Of a stretch of 64,000 nt of DNA, positions 50,113 through 58,680 are shown one piece after another. The stretch is taken from assembly GCF_000172155.1 (NCBI RefSeq), contig NZ_ABIZ01000001.1, positions 5,799,105-5,863,104 on the forward strand, given 5' to 3'. The DNA comes from Verrucomicrobium spinosum DSM 4136 = JCM 18804. GTDB taxonomy: Bacteria; Verrucomicrobiota; Verrucomicrobiia; Verrucomicrobiales; Verrucomicrobiaceae. Both the position numbers and the translations under genes were made by a program. Position 1 is the stretch's first letter. Every line of letters starts with the position of its first letter. The notes beneath the pieces are model-generated. The model saw nothing but the letters and a program-made list of their open reading frames with translations. It did not search any database and was not told the DNA's origin.

Positions 50113-51782
50113 AGTCCCGCCTCCACCGCCTCGAAATCCGCAACTTTAAAGCCTTCCGCGAGCCGTTCACTCTCGAGCTCGAAGGCCGTCACCTGCTCGT
50201 TTACGGCAGCAACGGCTCCGGCAAATCCTCCCTCTACTGGGCGCTCTATACCTTCCTTCAGAGTGCCAACAAGCCTACTCCCGGCGTCGCCAAATACTTC
50301 GATCCCGCCGACCCGCAAAACCTGCTCAACATTCACGAGAAAGACCCGGCCACCAAGCCAGGTGAAATCGCCCTGACCCTGCGCGACATCGCGACGAAGA
50401 ACGACACGACGTATCGCATCAGCCAGACCGTCCACGGCACCCGCCAACAACCCGCGATCCTCAAAGGCGACCTCGCCAGCGACTTCATCACCTACCGCTT
50501 CTTCTTCGGTTTCTCCGATTTCCGAAACTCGCAGACGTTCAACGTCTGGCCGTTATTTGAGAAAGAGATTCTCCCTTTCTGTGTCACGACCGCCGGAGGT
50601 AGGCAAACGCCGGTTCAGATGTGGAACGCGATTCGGTCAGGCCAACCTAATCCTTATGCAAACAAAGGCCGCGCTGGGACGTATGCCTATGCCGACTTCC
50701 ACTCAGCCACTAAGAGGTTCGCGGCCATCCTTCCCGGAATCATTGATGCCATAAGCTCTGAGGCTCAGTCCTTCTACGACACGCATTTCGCCAAGGACGA
50801 CCAACCGAGGAAGATCACTTTAAAGCTCGGCCTCACGACGCCACCCTCGTCCTCGGGCGACAATCAGGCGGAGTTTCGGTTTACGCCTCCTGCAATCGGG
50901 TTTGGCGTCAAAATCGACGGCAGGACCATTGATCGTCCGCAGAGTTTTCTGAATGAAGCCAAGATGACGCAGCTCGCGCTGTCCGTCCGTTTCGCCGCTT
51001 CGCTGGTCAATCTTCACGAGTCCGACCTCAAGCTCCTCGTCCTCGACGACCTCCTCGTCAGCCTCGATATGAGCAACCGGATGAAGGTCGTCGAAATCCT
51101 CCTCTCCGATACCTTCGAGAACTACCAAAAGATCATCCTCACTCACGAACTCGGCTTCTTCCGCGAGTTCCGGCGCAAACTCGGTCCCGATCACCCGGAT
51201 TGGAGTTGTGTGAGCCTGGAGGGCACGCCTGCCACTGCGATCAGCGGTCGCACGGTCAAAACCGACCTTCAGAAAGCGGAGGAGTATCTCAACGGCTACA
51301 ATCTGGACGAAGCCGCGCTCTGCCTCCGCAAGGTTGCCGAGGATACTGCCAAGCGTTTCATCGATCACAATGAAGTGCTCCCCACAAAAGACTTCGTTGG
51401 TCTGACGGAGGCACTCCGAGCTGCACGTAACAAGATCCAAGCAGAGCTGCCGGTGGAACTCTACGAAAAGGTTGTACGCAATACTCCAAACGCCCATCGC
51501 AATCTCCTTATCGCTTCAGATGATTCTGATCTTGATGGAAACACGGCATTAGACCCTCAAACGAAAGGGAGGCTGAAGACCAATCGTAACCGCTTACGCA
51601 GCCTCATCTCTACAGAACACGTTGAGCGACTGAAAACGGTGAAACTAATCGACGACATCCTCGCTTGCACCGAGAGGGTCTTGAATCCCGCGGCCCACTC
51701 CGGATCTCCACCACTCTACAAAAAGGAGGTGCAAGACGCGCTCAACCTCATCGCGCAATTGGAGATTCGCCTAGCATCATGA
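50109..51782 (+). CDS. SMC/RecF-like ATPase with possible HEPN-like C-terminus
   Basis: 557 residues. LHRLEIRNFKAFREPFTLEL and Walker A GSNGSGKSS (33-41) open an ABC-type ATPase; SFLNEAKMTQLALSVRF stands for the signature, and Walker B LKLLVLDDLLVSLD (D313, D314) with an H-like ILTHELGFF follow. No long coiled coil is present, so it is RecF/AAA_15-like rather than true SMC. The C-terminal 170 residues are helical and end in RVLNPAAHSG, an R-x6-H pattern (R523, H530) like HEPN nucleases; this is a weak inference. Both junctions are ATGA overlaps, implying translational coupling to the methylase and to the next gene. Confidence 0.88.
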   Translation: MKSRLHRLEIRNFKAFREPFTLELEGRHLLVYGSNGSGKSSLYWALYTFLQSANKPTPGVAKYFDPADPQNLLNIHEKDPATKPGEIALTLRDIATKNDTTYRISQTVHGTRQQPAILKGDLASDFITYRFFFGFSDFRNSQTFNVWPLFEKEILPFCVTTAGGRQTPVQMWNAIRSGQPNPYANKGRAGTYAYADFHSATKRFAAILPGIIDAISSEAQSFYDTHFAKDDQPRKITLKLGLTTPPSSSGDNQAEFRFTPPAIGFGVKIDGRTIDRPQSFLNEAKMTQLALSVRFAASLVNLHESDLKLLVLDDLLVSLDMSNRMKVVEILLSDTFENYQKIILTHELGFFREFRRKLGPDHPDWSCVSLEGTPATAISGRTVKTDLQKAEEYLNGYNLDEAALCLRKVAEDTAKRFIDHNEVLPTKDFVGLTEALRAARNKIQAELPVELYEKVVRNTPNAHRNLLIASDDSDLDGNTALDPQTKGRLKTNRNRLRSLISTEHVERLKTVKLIDDILACTERVLNPAAHSGSPPLYKKEVQDALNLIAQLEIRLAS

Positions 51783-52186
51783 AGACGCAGGACGCCAGTA
51801 TTACCATGGTCGATGAAGATGTCGCTCGCTCTCTGCTAGATCAGCTCCTCGAAGATTCAAAACTCTATAAGACGAGCACTGACTACTTCAAACTGCTGGA
51901 GTTCACCAAACGACTGCGAAACTTCGCGCACTTCAACGCGATGTTGCTGCATGTCCAGAAGCCCGGCCTCCGCTATGCTGCCTCTGCTTACGACTGGAAA
52001 GAACGCTTTGGGCGTAGGCCAAAAGAGAACGCGCGCCCACTTCTGATTCTCTGGCCGTTCGGCCCAGTTGCGCTCGTTTATGATGTACAAGACACGGAGG
52101 GCAGAGACCTACCACAGGATGTGGACACTTTTTTGCACGCGGCGCAATCACAACGAAGCAATTATCCGGTTTCATCGAGAAGATGA
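51779..52186 (+). CDS. ArdC-like N-terminal domain, split from metallopeptidase frame
   Basis: 135 residues in this frame. KLLEFTKRLRNFAHFNAMLL, GLRYAASAYDWKERFGRRPKE and RPLLILWPFGPVALVYDVQD resemble the N-terminal ssDNA-binding-like domain of ArdC-type proteins and the corresponding part of ImmA/IrrE-like proteins. The sense ends soon after PQDVDTF; the last 17 residues look random. A T6 run at 52129-52134 within T-TTT-TTG lies exactly where the sense stops; a -1 shift there would continue into the HELAH frame to give a 287-residue protein. The start overlaps the ATPase stop (ATGA). See the findings for slip, mutation or sequencing-error alternatives. Confidence 0.75.
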   Translation: MKTQDASITMVDEDVARSLLDQLLEDSKLYKTSTDYFKLLEFTKRLRNFAHFNAMLLHVQKPGLRYAASAYDWKERFGRRPKENARPLLILWPFGPVALVYDVQDTEGRDLPQDVDTFLHAAQSQRSNYPVSSRR

Positions 52187-52641
52187 ACCGCAGAAACATC
52201 TCCTGCACCCAATTTGATGGTGGCGACGGAAAAGCCGGATCAATCCGTATGGAGAAACCTCCAACAACAAAGGAGGGAGGTCTCTACTCGATGCAAGCAA
52301 ACCGGAACCATACGGCTCCGGTGCAGTTCATCACCATCGCGCACGAACTGGCTCACCTGTTCCTTGGTCATCTTGGTTCGGATAGGAAACTCAACATTCC
52401 CGAGCGTCCGCGCCCAGACCATGCAAAAGAAGAACTTGAGGCCGAATCCGTCGCCTACCTCGTCTGCGGACGGAATGGGGTAGAATCGAAGCCGCAAGCC
52501 TACTTGACCCATTTCGTCGAATCGAATACCCCCGTGGACAGCCTAGATCTATACCAAGTCATGCGTGCCGCCGGCCAGATCGAAACCCTGCTCGGGCTAG
52601 CGTCTCTCACCCGGTACCAGAAACCCAACAGCTCAGCGTAA
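52183..52641 (+). CDS. HELAH zinc metallopeptidase part (ImmA/IrrE-like), probably continuous with the preceding frame
   Basis: 152 residues from ATG 52183, which overlaps the preceding stop (ATGA). The zinc motif is IAHELAHLFLGHLG (H54, E55, H58), with a downstream acidic ligand in ELEAESVAYLVCGRNGV (E87), the ImmA/IrrE-like arrangement that also occurs at the end of ArdC-type proteins. The codons before the ATG are open and meaningful in the same frame (ITTKQLSGFIEK back to the T6 run), so the real protein probably begins upstream. ImmA-like peptidases cleave repressors in phage and ICE regulation; here it could act as sensor or activator of the system. Twenty bases follow to the next gene. 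Confidence 0.8.
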   Translation: MNRRNISCTQFDGGDGKAGSIRMEKPPTTKEGGLYSMQANRNHTAPVQFITIAHELAHLFLGHLGSDRKLNIPERPRPDHAKEELEAESVAYLVCGRNGVESKPQAYLTHFVESNTPVDSLDLYQVMRAAGQIETLLGLASLTRYQKPNSSA

Positions 52642-52660
52642 CCTCTGCCAATTCGGGACC

Positions 52661-53254
52661 ATGAAGATCGAAACTCCCCCCGCTCCAGACGACGTACCCG
52701 CAGCTCTCCAGCTTCTCCAGGACGCTCTTGGAGAAGAAGAGGCTCGCATTCGCAAAGAGGGGTCCAAGGCAATGGAGGGAGGTGACTACGACACCGCCAC
52801 AACAGTGATCGATTTTGCCAGACGACTGCTGGCATTCCAGAAAAAAGTCGCGGGATTGGAGAACGAATGGGCCGAGCTTGAAGACCTGCGTGATAAGGCC
52901 ACGCCCGCCGTTCAGGAAATTGTTAGCAAGCGCTTCTTTGGCCAAAGTAAGAAGGGCGACATTACTTCCCAGGACGATTATTGCGGACCGGTTCTCCGTG
53001 TGCTTATTGAGATGGGCGGCAGCGGCAAGACCAAGGATGTCATTACGAAGGTGGGACAGGCCATGAAAGGCAACTTCAAGCCCAAGGACTACGAGAAGAC
53101 CACCAGCCGAGCGCGAGAGCCCCGTTGTGAAAACACCACCCGCTGGGCACGGCAGAAGATGGTGGACGACGGTCGAATGAAGTCAGACAGCCCCACGGGA
53201 GTCTGGGAAATCTCCGACAAGGGACGTGCGTGGCTGAAGAGGTCCGCAGTGTAA
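52661..53254 (+). CDS. Mrr_N-like winged-helix protein
   Basis: 197 residues. The first half is helical (ALQLLQDALGEEEARIRKEG, ATTVIDFARRLLAFQKKVAG) and may dimerise. The second half (GPVLRVLIEMGGSGKTKDVI, ENTTRWARQKMVDDGRMKSD, SPTGVWEISDKGRAWLK) matches the winged-helix N-terminal domain of Mrr restriction endonucleases, which binds DNA; the GVWEISDKGR strand is characteristic. No Mrr nuclease domain is attached. As the last gene of the operon it could be the specificity or regulatory subunit. No terminator hairpin is obvious before the convergent LysR gene, which ends 65 bases away. Confidence 0.8.
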   Translation: MKIETPPAPDDVPAALQLLQDALGEEEARIRKEGSKAMEGGDYDTATTVIDFARRLLAFQKKVAGLENEWAELEDLRDKATPAVQEIVSKRFFGQSKKGDITSQDDYCGPVLRVLIEMGGSGKTKDVITKVGQAMKGNFKPKDYEKTTSRAREPRCENTTRWARQKMVDDGRMKSDSPTGVWEISDKGRAWLKRSAV

Positions 53255-53318
53255 CAATCGAATCCTGAAAATGGGAGGCACTCCAGTCGATTAGATCGCT
53301 TAGATGAAAGCGGCCCCA

Positions 53319-54227
53319 TCACCGCGCCAACTGCTCCCCGACCTGCTCGCACAACGTCATAAACGTCTGCTCCGCGAGCGACACGGGCTTCTGCTTCATA
53401 TGGGCCACGACCCACTGACGCTTGATCCTTGACCGCACCAGCGGCAGCGAGACCAATTCACCGGACTTGATCTCCGCGGGCGCGGTCCAGGCGGCGACCA
53501 TGGCGACGCCTAGGCCGAGTTTGACGAGTTCCTTGATGGCCTCGGTGTTGCCGAGTTCGATGAAGGACTTGGGGCGGACGCCGAGTTTCAGGAAATACTC
53601 GCCGATCATCTCGAACGTGGAGCTGTTCCGGCTGGAGATGATGTAGGTCTCGCCGGCGAGGTCCTTGGTCTTGGGATGCTGCTGGGCCCAGGGATGGAGG
53701 GGGCTGGCTAGGAAGATGAGCTCGTCTTCAAAGAGCGGGCGGCAGTCCACGCGGGCGACATCGCGCGGGCGCAGGCACACCGCGAGATCGAGCACGCCTT
53801 GTTCCAGACGTTGCAGGGTGTCCGGCGTCTCCCCGGGCACGATGGAGATGCTATACAAGGGGAAGGAGTCCTTAAACTCCCGCAGCACGGTGGGCAGGAT
53901 GAACTGCGAAGCCGCAGGCGTGGATCCGATGCGAATCTGACCACGGGGGTTCTGGTCCAGCGCGCCGAGACTGGCGCGGGCCAGGGCCATCTGGCGCTGG
54001 ATCTCCTCCGCATGACGCAGCAGTTCCCGGCCATGGTGGGTGAGCAAAACACGCTTCCCCTGCCGGTGAAAGAGCATGCAGCCCAGGTCCTCCTCCAGGG
54101 CGCGGATGGCGTGGCTGATGGCGGATTGCGTCAAATGCAGGGCCCGCCCCGCCTGGGTAAAGCTGCCCTCACGGGCGAGGACGGTGAAGGCACGAAGCTG
54201 ACGCGAATCGAGGAGTGGGGAATCCAT
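53319..54227 (-). CDS. LysR family regulator divergent from the nitrate operon
   Basis: 302 residues. The HTH is RQLRAFTVLAREGSFTQAGR, ALHLTQSAISHAIRALEEDL, followed by the effector domain (GQIRIGSTPAASQFILPTVL, NTEAIKELVKLGLGVAMVAA). It resembles CysB/Cbl- and NtcB-like regulators of nutrient uptake. It is transcribed away from the nitrate ABC operon, and a 15-bp palindrome lies 2 bases before its own start codon, where LysR proteins bind to repress themselves and activate the divergent operon. A second copy of the palindrome lies 5.9 kb away upstream of the NasS-like gene. Confidence 0.9.
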   Translation of the reverse strand: MDSPLLDSRQLRAFTVLAREGSFTQAGRALHLTQSAISHAIRALEEDLGCMLFHRQGKRVLLTHHGRELLRHAEEIQRQMALARASLGALDQNPRGQIRIGSTPAASQFILPTVLREFKDSFPLYSISIVPGETPDTLQRLEQGVLDLAVCLRPRDVARVDCRPLFEDELIFLASPLHPWAQQHPKTKDLAGETYIISSRNSSTFEMIGEYFLKLGVRPKSFIELGNTEAIKELVKLGLGVAMVAAWTAPAEIKSGELVSLPLVRSRIKRQWVVAHMKQKPVSLAEQTFMTLCEQVGEQLAR

Positions 54228-54229
54228 CT

Positions 54230-54244
54230 ATGAATGAAATTCAT
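54230..54244. promoter_or_regulatory. LysR-type operator, copy 1
   Basis: ATGAATGAAATTCAT is a perfect palindrome in its arms (ATGAAT/ATTCAT) and fits the LysR T-N11-A pattern. It lies between the divergent LysR gene and the nitrate operon. Confidence 0.65.
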
Positions 54245-54395
54245 ACTTGGCGTTAGAAAGTTGTCGAGCGGTTTTTCAATCTTGGCCGGGCGGTGGCACA
54301 TGCCGTGCAGTTCAAAACAGCCGCAAAAGCGCATCCTGCATTTTTCATTAGCCACACTCATCCCTCCTTCATCCCCACCCTCCCAACACCTCTCC

Positions 54396-55688
54396 ATGAA
54401 GATGTACCCTGAAGCCGGCCTCACCCGCCGCGAAATGATCCGGAAGACCACCAAGGCCCTGGGTGCCAGCGCCTTGTTCTCCGGCCTGCCCGCAGGCTGG
54501 GTCGGCTCCGCCTTTGCCGATGACTCCCCGGAAGTCAAAGATGTGAACCTGGGCATCATCGCCCTCACGGACTGCTCCAGCATCGTGATTGCTCATGAGA
54601 AAGGGCTCTTCAAGAAGTACGGCATCAACTCCAAAGTAAGCAAGGGCGCGAGCTGGGCGGCGATCCGGGACTCGCTCTCCAACGGGGACCTTCAGGCCAC
54701 GCACATGCTGATCGGCATGCCGATTGCCTCCACCATGGGACTGGGAGGCGCACCCAAGAAGCCGATGATTGTCCCGTGGCTCATCAACCGCAACGGCCAG
54801 GCCATCACGCTCAAGAAAGAGCTGAAGGGCAAGGTGGGTGCGGATCCCAAGGCGCTGAAGCCCTTCGTGGATGAAGCCAAGGCGGCGGGCAAGCCGATGA
54901 CCTTTGCCATGACCTTCCCGCCTGGCACCCACGCCATGTGGATGCGCTACTATCTGGCGGCGGGCGGCATCCACCCCGGTGACGCGAGCGGGGCTGGCGC
55001 GGACGTGTCCCTCATCACCATCCCGCCGCCCCAGATGGTGGCGAACATGAAGGTGGGCCAGATGGATGGCTTCTGCGTGGGCGAGCCCTGGAACGCCCGC
55101 AGCATCGCCGAGGACATCGGCTTCACCTCCATCACCACCCAGGCGATGTGGAAGGACCACCCGGAAAAGGTCTGCGCCTTCACCCAGGAGTTCGCGGAAA
55201 AAAATCCCAAGACCGTGAAAGCGGTGCTCAAGGGTCTGCACGAGGCCAGCGTGTGGCTCGACAAGATGGAGAACCGCGAAGAGCAGGCCAACATCGTGAG
55301 CGCGGCCACCTATATCAACTGCCCGCCGGAGATCCTCCTGCCCCGTCTCCAGGGCAAGTACGACATGGGCGACGGCCGCCGCTACCGCGACCCGAACTAC
55401 ATGATCTTCAGCGACCGCAACTGCAACTACCCGCAGGCCAAGTTCGGCCTCTGGTGGCTGACCCAGCTCCGCCGCTGGGGCTTCACCCCGGGCGCGCCGG
55501 ACTACGCAGCCGTGACCCAGCAGGTCATGCGCGGCGACATCTACGAAGAAGCCATGAAGGAGATCGGCTACGCCCACGGCGGGGCCGACGACAAGCCGGA
55601 GAGCTTCTTCGACGGAAGCGTCTTTGATCCCAAGGGCGACCTGGAGGCGTATGCCGCCAGCTTTGCCATCAAGAGCCTCAAAGCCTAA
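54396..55688 (+). CDS. nrtA: Nitrate ABC transporter substrate-binding protein
   Basis: About 430 residues. The start is set by a Tat signal (LTRREMIRKTTKALGASALF, twin Arg) rather than the longer in-frame extension. The body matches NrtA/NasF: DVNLGIIALTDCSSIVIAHE, KGLFKKYGINSKVSKGASW, MTFPPGTHAMWMRYYLAAGG, QMDGFCVGEPWNARSIAEDI and PDYAAVTQQVMRGDIYEEAM. It captures periplasmic nitrate or nitrite for the permease encoded 31 bases downstream. It is the first gene of the operon after the LysR operator. A cyanate or taurine specificity cannot be excluded, but the linked NNP transporter argues for nitrate. Confidence 0.92.
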   Translation: MKMYPEAGLTRREMIRKTTKALGASALFSGLPAGWVGSAFADDSPEVKDVNLGIIALTDCSSIVIAHEKGLFKKYGINSKVSKGASWAAIRDSLSNGDLQATHMLIGMPIASTMGLGGAPKKPMIVPWLINRNGQAITLKKELKGKVGADPKALKPFVDEAKAAGKPMTFAMTFPPGTHAMWMRYYLAAGGIHPGDASGAGADVSLITIPPPQMVANMKVGQMDGFCVGEPWNARSIAEDIGFTSITTQAMWKDHPEKVCAFTQEFAEKNPKTVKAVLKGLHEASVWLDKMENREEQANIVSAATYINCPPEILLPRLQGKYDMGDGRRYRDPNYMIFSDRNCNYPQAKFGLWWLTQLRRWGFTPGAPDYAAVTQQVMRGDIYEEAMKEIGYAHGGADDKPESFFDGSVFDPKGDLEAYAASFAIKSLKA

Positions 55689-55719
55689 GCCCACCCCACC
55701 CCACCCCACTGAACCGCAG

Positions 55720-56610
55720 ATGAACCCGAACCTGTTCCAGAAAATCAAACTCGAAGCCTTTGTGCTGCCGGCACTGGCCATTCTGGGCTGCTGCCTGATC
55801 TGGTACGTGATTGCCGGAAAGTCCGTCACCACCGTCAAGACCGACGACTGGGGCGACACGGTGAAGGTGACGAAGCGTACCGGCATCTCCGCGGATCTCC
55901 CCACCCCGGCGGAGACCTGGACGGCGAGCAAGATGTACGTGACGGAGCCCTTCGCCAAACGCGGCGAGCTGGACCAGGGCATCCTGCGGTTCACCTGGCT
56001 GTCCCTGAAACTGGTGGCGCAAGGTTATTTCCTGGCGCTGCTGATCGGGACGCCGGTGGGATTCCTCCTGGGCCTGTCCAAGAAGTTCACGACGGCGTTT
56101 GACCCCATCATCCAGGTACTGCGCCCGGTCTCCCCGCTGGCCTGGCTTCCCCTGGGCATGATCCTCTTCAGCGGGGTGAAGATCATGGACTCCGGCGGGC
56201 GCACCACCTTTGGTGCCTCCGACGCAGCCGCCCTCTTCACCATCGCCATCTGCGCCATGTGGCCCACGGTGATGAACACTGCGGTGGGCGTGCGAGCCGT
56301 GCCGCAGGACTACCTGAACGTGGCCAAGGTGCTGAAGCTCTCCCGGACCAAGACGCTCTGGAAGGTGCTGGTGCCCGCCACCCTGCCTTACATGTTCACC
56401 GGCTTCCGCCTCAGCCTGGGCATTGCCTGGCTGGTGATCGTGGCGGTGGAGATGCTGACCGGCCGGCCCGGGGTGGGCGGCTTCCTCTGGCAGCAGTACA
56501 ACGCGAACAGCTTCGCCCACATCATCCTCTGCATCCTCACCATCGGCGTGGTGGGCTATGTGCTGGACCGCCTCATGAGCCTGGCGGAATCGAAGCTGAA
56601 GACAGCCTGA
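55720..56610 (+). CDS. nrtB: Nitrate ABC transporter permease
   Basis: 296 residues. One N-terminal helix (AFVLPALAILGCCLIWYVIA), a soluble loop, then five further helices. The EAA-type loop that contacts the ATPase is NTAVGVRAVPQDYLNVAKVL. ATG 55720 is preferred over an upstream in-frame start that overlaps nrtA. It forms the membrane channel of the nitrate importer with the two ATPases downstream (37-base gap). Confidence 0.92.
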   Translation: MNPNLFQKIKLEAFVLPALAILGCCLIWYVIAGKSVTTVKTDDWGDTVKVTKRTGISADLPTPAETWTASKMYVTEPFAKRGELDQGILRFTWLSLKLVAQGYFLALLIGTPVGFLLGLSKKFTTAFDPIIQVLRPVSPLAWLPLGMILFSGVKIMDSGGRTTFGASDAAALFTIAICAMWPTVMNTAVGVRAVPQDYLNVAKVLKLSRTKTLWKVLVPATLPYMFTGFRLSLGIAWLVIVAVEMLTGRPGVGGFLWQQYNANSFAHIILCILTIGVVGYVLDRLMSLAESKLKTA

Positions 56611-56647
56611 TGCGAGTTTCCTGAACCCCATCCTCTTTTACCAGGTC

Positions 56648-57574
56648 ATGTCCCAACCCATTCTCTCACTCAAGAACGTCAGCAAGGGCTACGGCTCCAA
56701 AGGAGCCCGTACCGAGGTGCTGCGCGATATCAGCCTGGAGGTCCGGGAGGGCGAGTTCGTCGCCATCGTGGGCTACTCCGGCTCGGGCAAGACCACCTTC
56801 ATCAACATGCTGGCCGGGCTGCTGAAGCCCGACAGCGGGGACGTGCTGCTGGATGGCAAGCCCATCACCGGTCCCGGCCCGGATCGCGGCCTGGTCTTCC
56901 AGAACTATTCCCTGCTGCCCTGGCTGACCGTCACGGAAAACATCGCCCTGGCGGTGGACAGCGTCTTCCCCACCTGGAGCAAGGAGCAGAAGGAGGCCCA
57001 CATCGCCAAGTACATCGCCATGGTGAAGCTCACCAAGGCCGCAGGCAAACTCCCCCGGGAACTCTCCGGCGGCATGCGCCAGCGCGTCTCCGTGGCACGC
57101 GCCCTGGCCATGGACTCCCGGGTGCTGCTGCTGGATGAACCCCTGAGCGCGCTGGATGCGCTGACGCGGGCCAATCTGCAGGACGACATCAGCGAGATCT
57201 GGCAGAGCGCCCGCAAGACAGTGGTGTGGATCACCAATGACCCGGACGAGGCCATCCTCCTGGCGGACCGCGTCATTCCCCTGCTGCCCACTGCCCCGGC
57301 CACGCTGGGCCAGGCCATCGACATCCCGCTGGCCCGTCCACGTGACCGCTCTGCGATCAACCACGACCCGCAGTTCAAGGCCCTGCGCAACCAGCTCATC
57401 AACCTGCTGCTGGCTGCCAAGGAAAAGAGCCGCACCACCGTGAGCAAGAAGCTGGTCCTGCCCGACATCCTCCCTGAGGACATCTCCACTCCGAACTCCA
57501 TCCAGTACCTGACCCGCCGCGGCCCCCGCCGCCGGTCCGAGGAAAAACGCGAAGAACTTGAAGTCGCATCATGA
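56648..57574 (+). CDS. nrtC: Nitrate ABC transporter ATP-binding protein, first copy
   Basis: 308 residues. Walker [11 protein letters not shown]-loop VFQNYS, signature [14 protein letters not shown], Walker [16 protein letters not shown]. The H-loop histidine is replaced by asparagine ([12 protein letters not shown]), while the second ATPase keeps it. The C-terminal 60 residues are an extra arm without the NrtA-like domain seen in some NrtC proteins. It pairs with the next gene as a heterodimer; the two overlap by four bases. Confidence 0.9.
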   Translation: MSQPILSLKNVSKGYGSKGARTEVLRDISLEVREGEFVAIVGYSGSGKTTFINMLAGLLKPDSGDVLLDGKPITGPGPDRGLVFQNYSLLPWLTVTENIALAVDSVFPTWSKEQKEAHIAKYIAMVKLTKAAGKLPRELSGGMRQRVSVARALAMDSRVLLLDEPLSALDALTRANLQDDISEIWQSARKTVVWITNDPDEAILLADRVIPLLPTAPATLGQAIDIPLARPRDRSAINHDPQFKALRNQLINLLLAAKEKSRTTVSKKLVLPDILPEDISTPNSIQYLTRRGPRRRSEEKREELEVAS

Positions 57575-58491
57575 TGAGCACCCTTTCCGCAACCCCACCC
57601 AAGAAGACCCTGCTGGAAATCTCCCGGCTCTGGAAGGCCTACCCGGCCCCGGGCGGTGGAGAGGCCGTCATCGTCAAGGATTTCAACCTCAAGCTGGAGG
57701 AGGGTGAGTTCGCCACCCTCATCGGCCACTCCGGCTGCGGCAAGTCCACCGTGCTCTCCATGGTGGCCGGCCTGAGCGAGGTGACCAAGGGCGGCATCAT
57801 CCTGGCGGGACGGGAAACCACCGACCCCGGCCCGGACCGTGGCGTGGTCTTCCAGGCACCCTGCCTGCTCCCGTGGGAGACCGCGTTTGAAAACGTCATG
57901 CTGGGCGTGAACCAGGTGTACTTCACCGCGAGCAAGGCCGAGCGCCGCCAGATCGCGGAGTACTACCTGAGCGTGGTGGGCCTCTCGGACTCCATGCACA
58001 AGTACCCCGGGGAGCTCTCCCAGGGCATGCGGCAGCGCGTGGGCATCGCCCGCGCCTTTGCCCTCCAGCCGAAGATGCTGCTCCTGGATGAGCCCTTCGG
58101 CATGCTGGACGCGCTGACACGGTTCGAGCTCCAACAGGTGCTGCTGGAGCTGTGGCGCAAGTTCCGCATCACCACCCTGATGGTGACGCATGATGTGGAT
58201 GAGGCCATCTTCCTGAGTGACCGTGTGGTCATGATGACCGACGGCCCCGAGGCCGAGGTGGGCGACATCCTGCGCATCCCCTTTGCCCGGCCGCGAGAGC
58301 GCAAAGTGATCATGGAGGATCCGCAATACTACGAGCTGCGTGAGCACCTCATCACCTTCCTGAATGAGCGCTCCCATCTGCGCCCGAGCAAGGACCCGAA
58401 CTTCAAGCCCTCGCCCGACATGGCGGCGGAGCTCGCCTCCCACCCGCACATCAGTCCGGCCGGCATGAAGCTGCAGACCTCTGCCGCATAG
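57571..58491 (+). CDS. nrtD: Nitrate ABC transporter ATP-binding protein, second copy
   Basis: 306 residues. Walker [10 protein letters not shown], signature [14 protein letters not shown], Walker [16 protein letters not shown] and an intact H-loop [14 protein letters not shown]. All catalytic elements are present, so hydrolysis may occur mainly here if the partner is degenerate. The ATG overlaps the preceding stop. The C-terminal tail of about 60 residues extends beyond the core. The nrtC/nrtD names follow order only. Confidence 0.9.
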   Translation: MMSTLSATPPKKTLLEISRLWKAYPAPGGGEAVIVKDFNLKLEEGEFATLIGHSGCGKSTVLSMVAGLSEVTKGGIILAGRETTDPGPDRGVVFQAPCLLPWETAFENVMLGVNQVYFTASKAERRQIAEYYLSVVGLSDSMHKYPGELSQGMRQRVGIARAFALQPKMLLLDEPFGMLDALTRFELQQVLLELWRKFRITTLMVTHDVDEAIFLSDRVVMMTDGPEAEVGDILRIPFARPRERKVIMEDPQYYELREHLITFLNERSHLRPSKDPNFKPSPDMAAELASHPHISPAGMKLQTSAA

Positions 58492-58680
58492 ACAGCCACC
58501 GGCCGCCGCCACTCATTTCCCATAACCGCCAGGGTGAACTCCTTCACCCCACGCCCTTCCCATGCCTTTTCCCGGCCGTCGCCAGACCACCCGGGGATCC
58601 CCTCAAACTCCCGCCTCAAATAAACTGCTGCAACAACCCGACACCACTCAACTCAACCCGTGCTCTCCACAACTACCCAC

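Noticed and set aside
42877-53254. Assignment of the operon to BREX or DISARM
   Set aside because: No PglZ, BrxC or BrxL and no DrmA, DrmB or separate DrmC proteins were found; only the methylase type and helicase class are shared.
53255-53318. Terminator after the defence-like operon
   Set aside because: Only a weak AATCG/CGATT pairing and no T tract.
54369-58512. Long antisense frames across the nitrate operon
   Set aside because: The sense frames match complete ABC transporter components.
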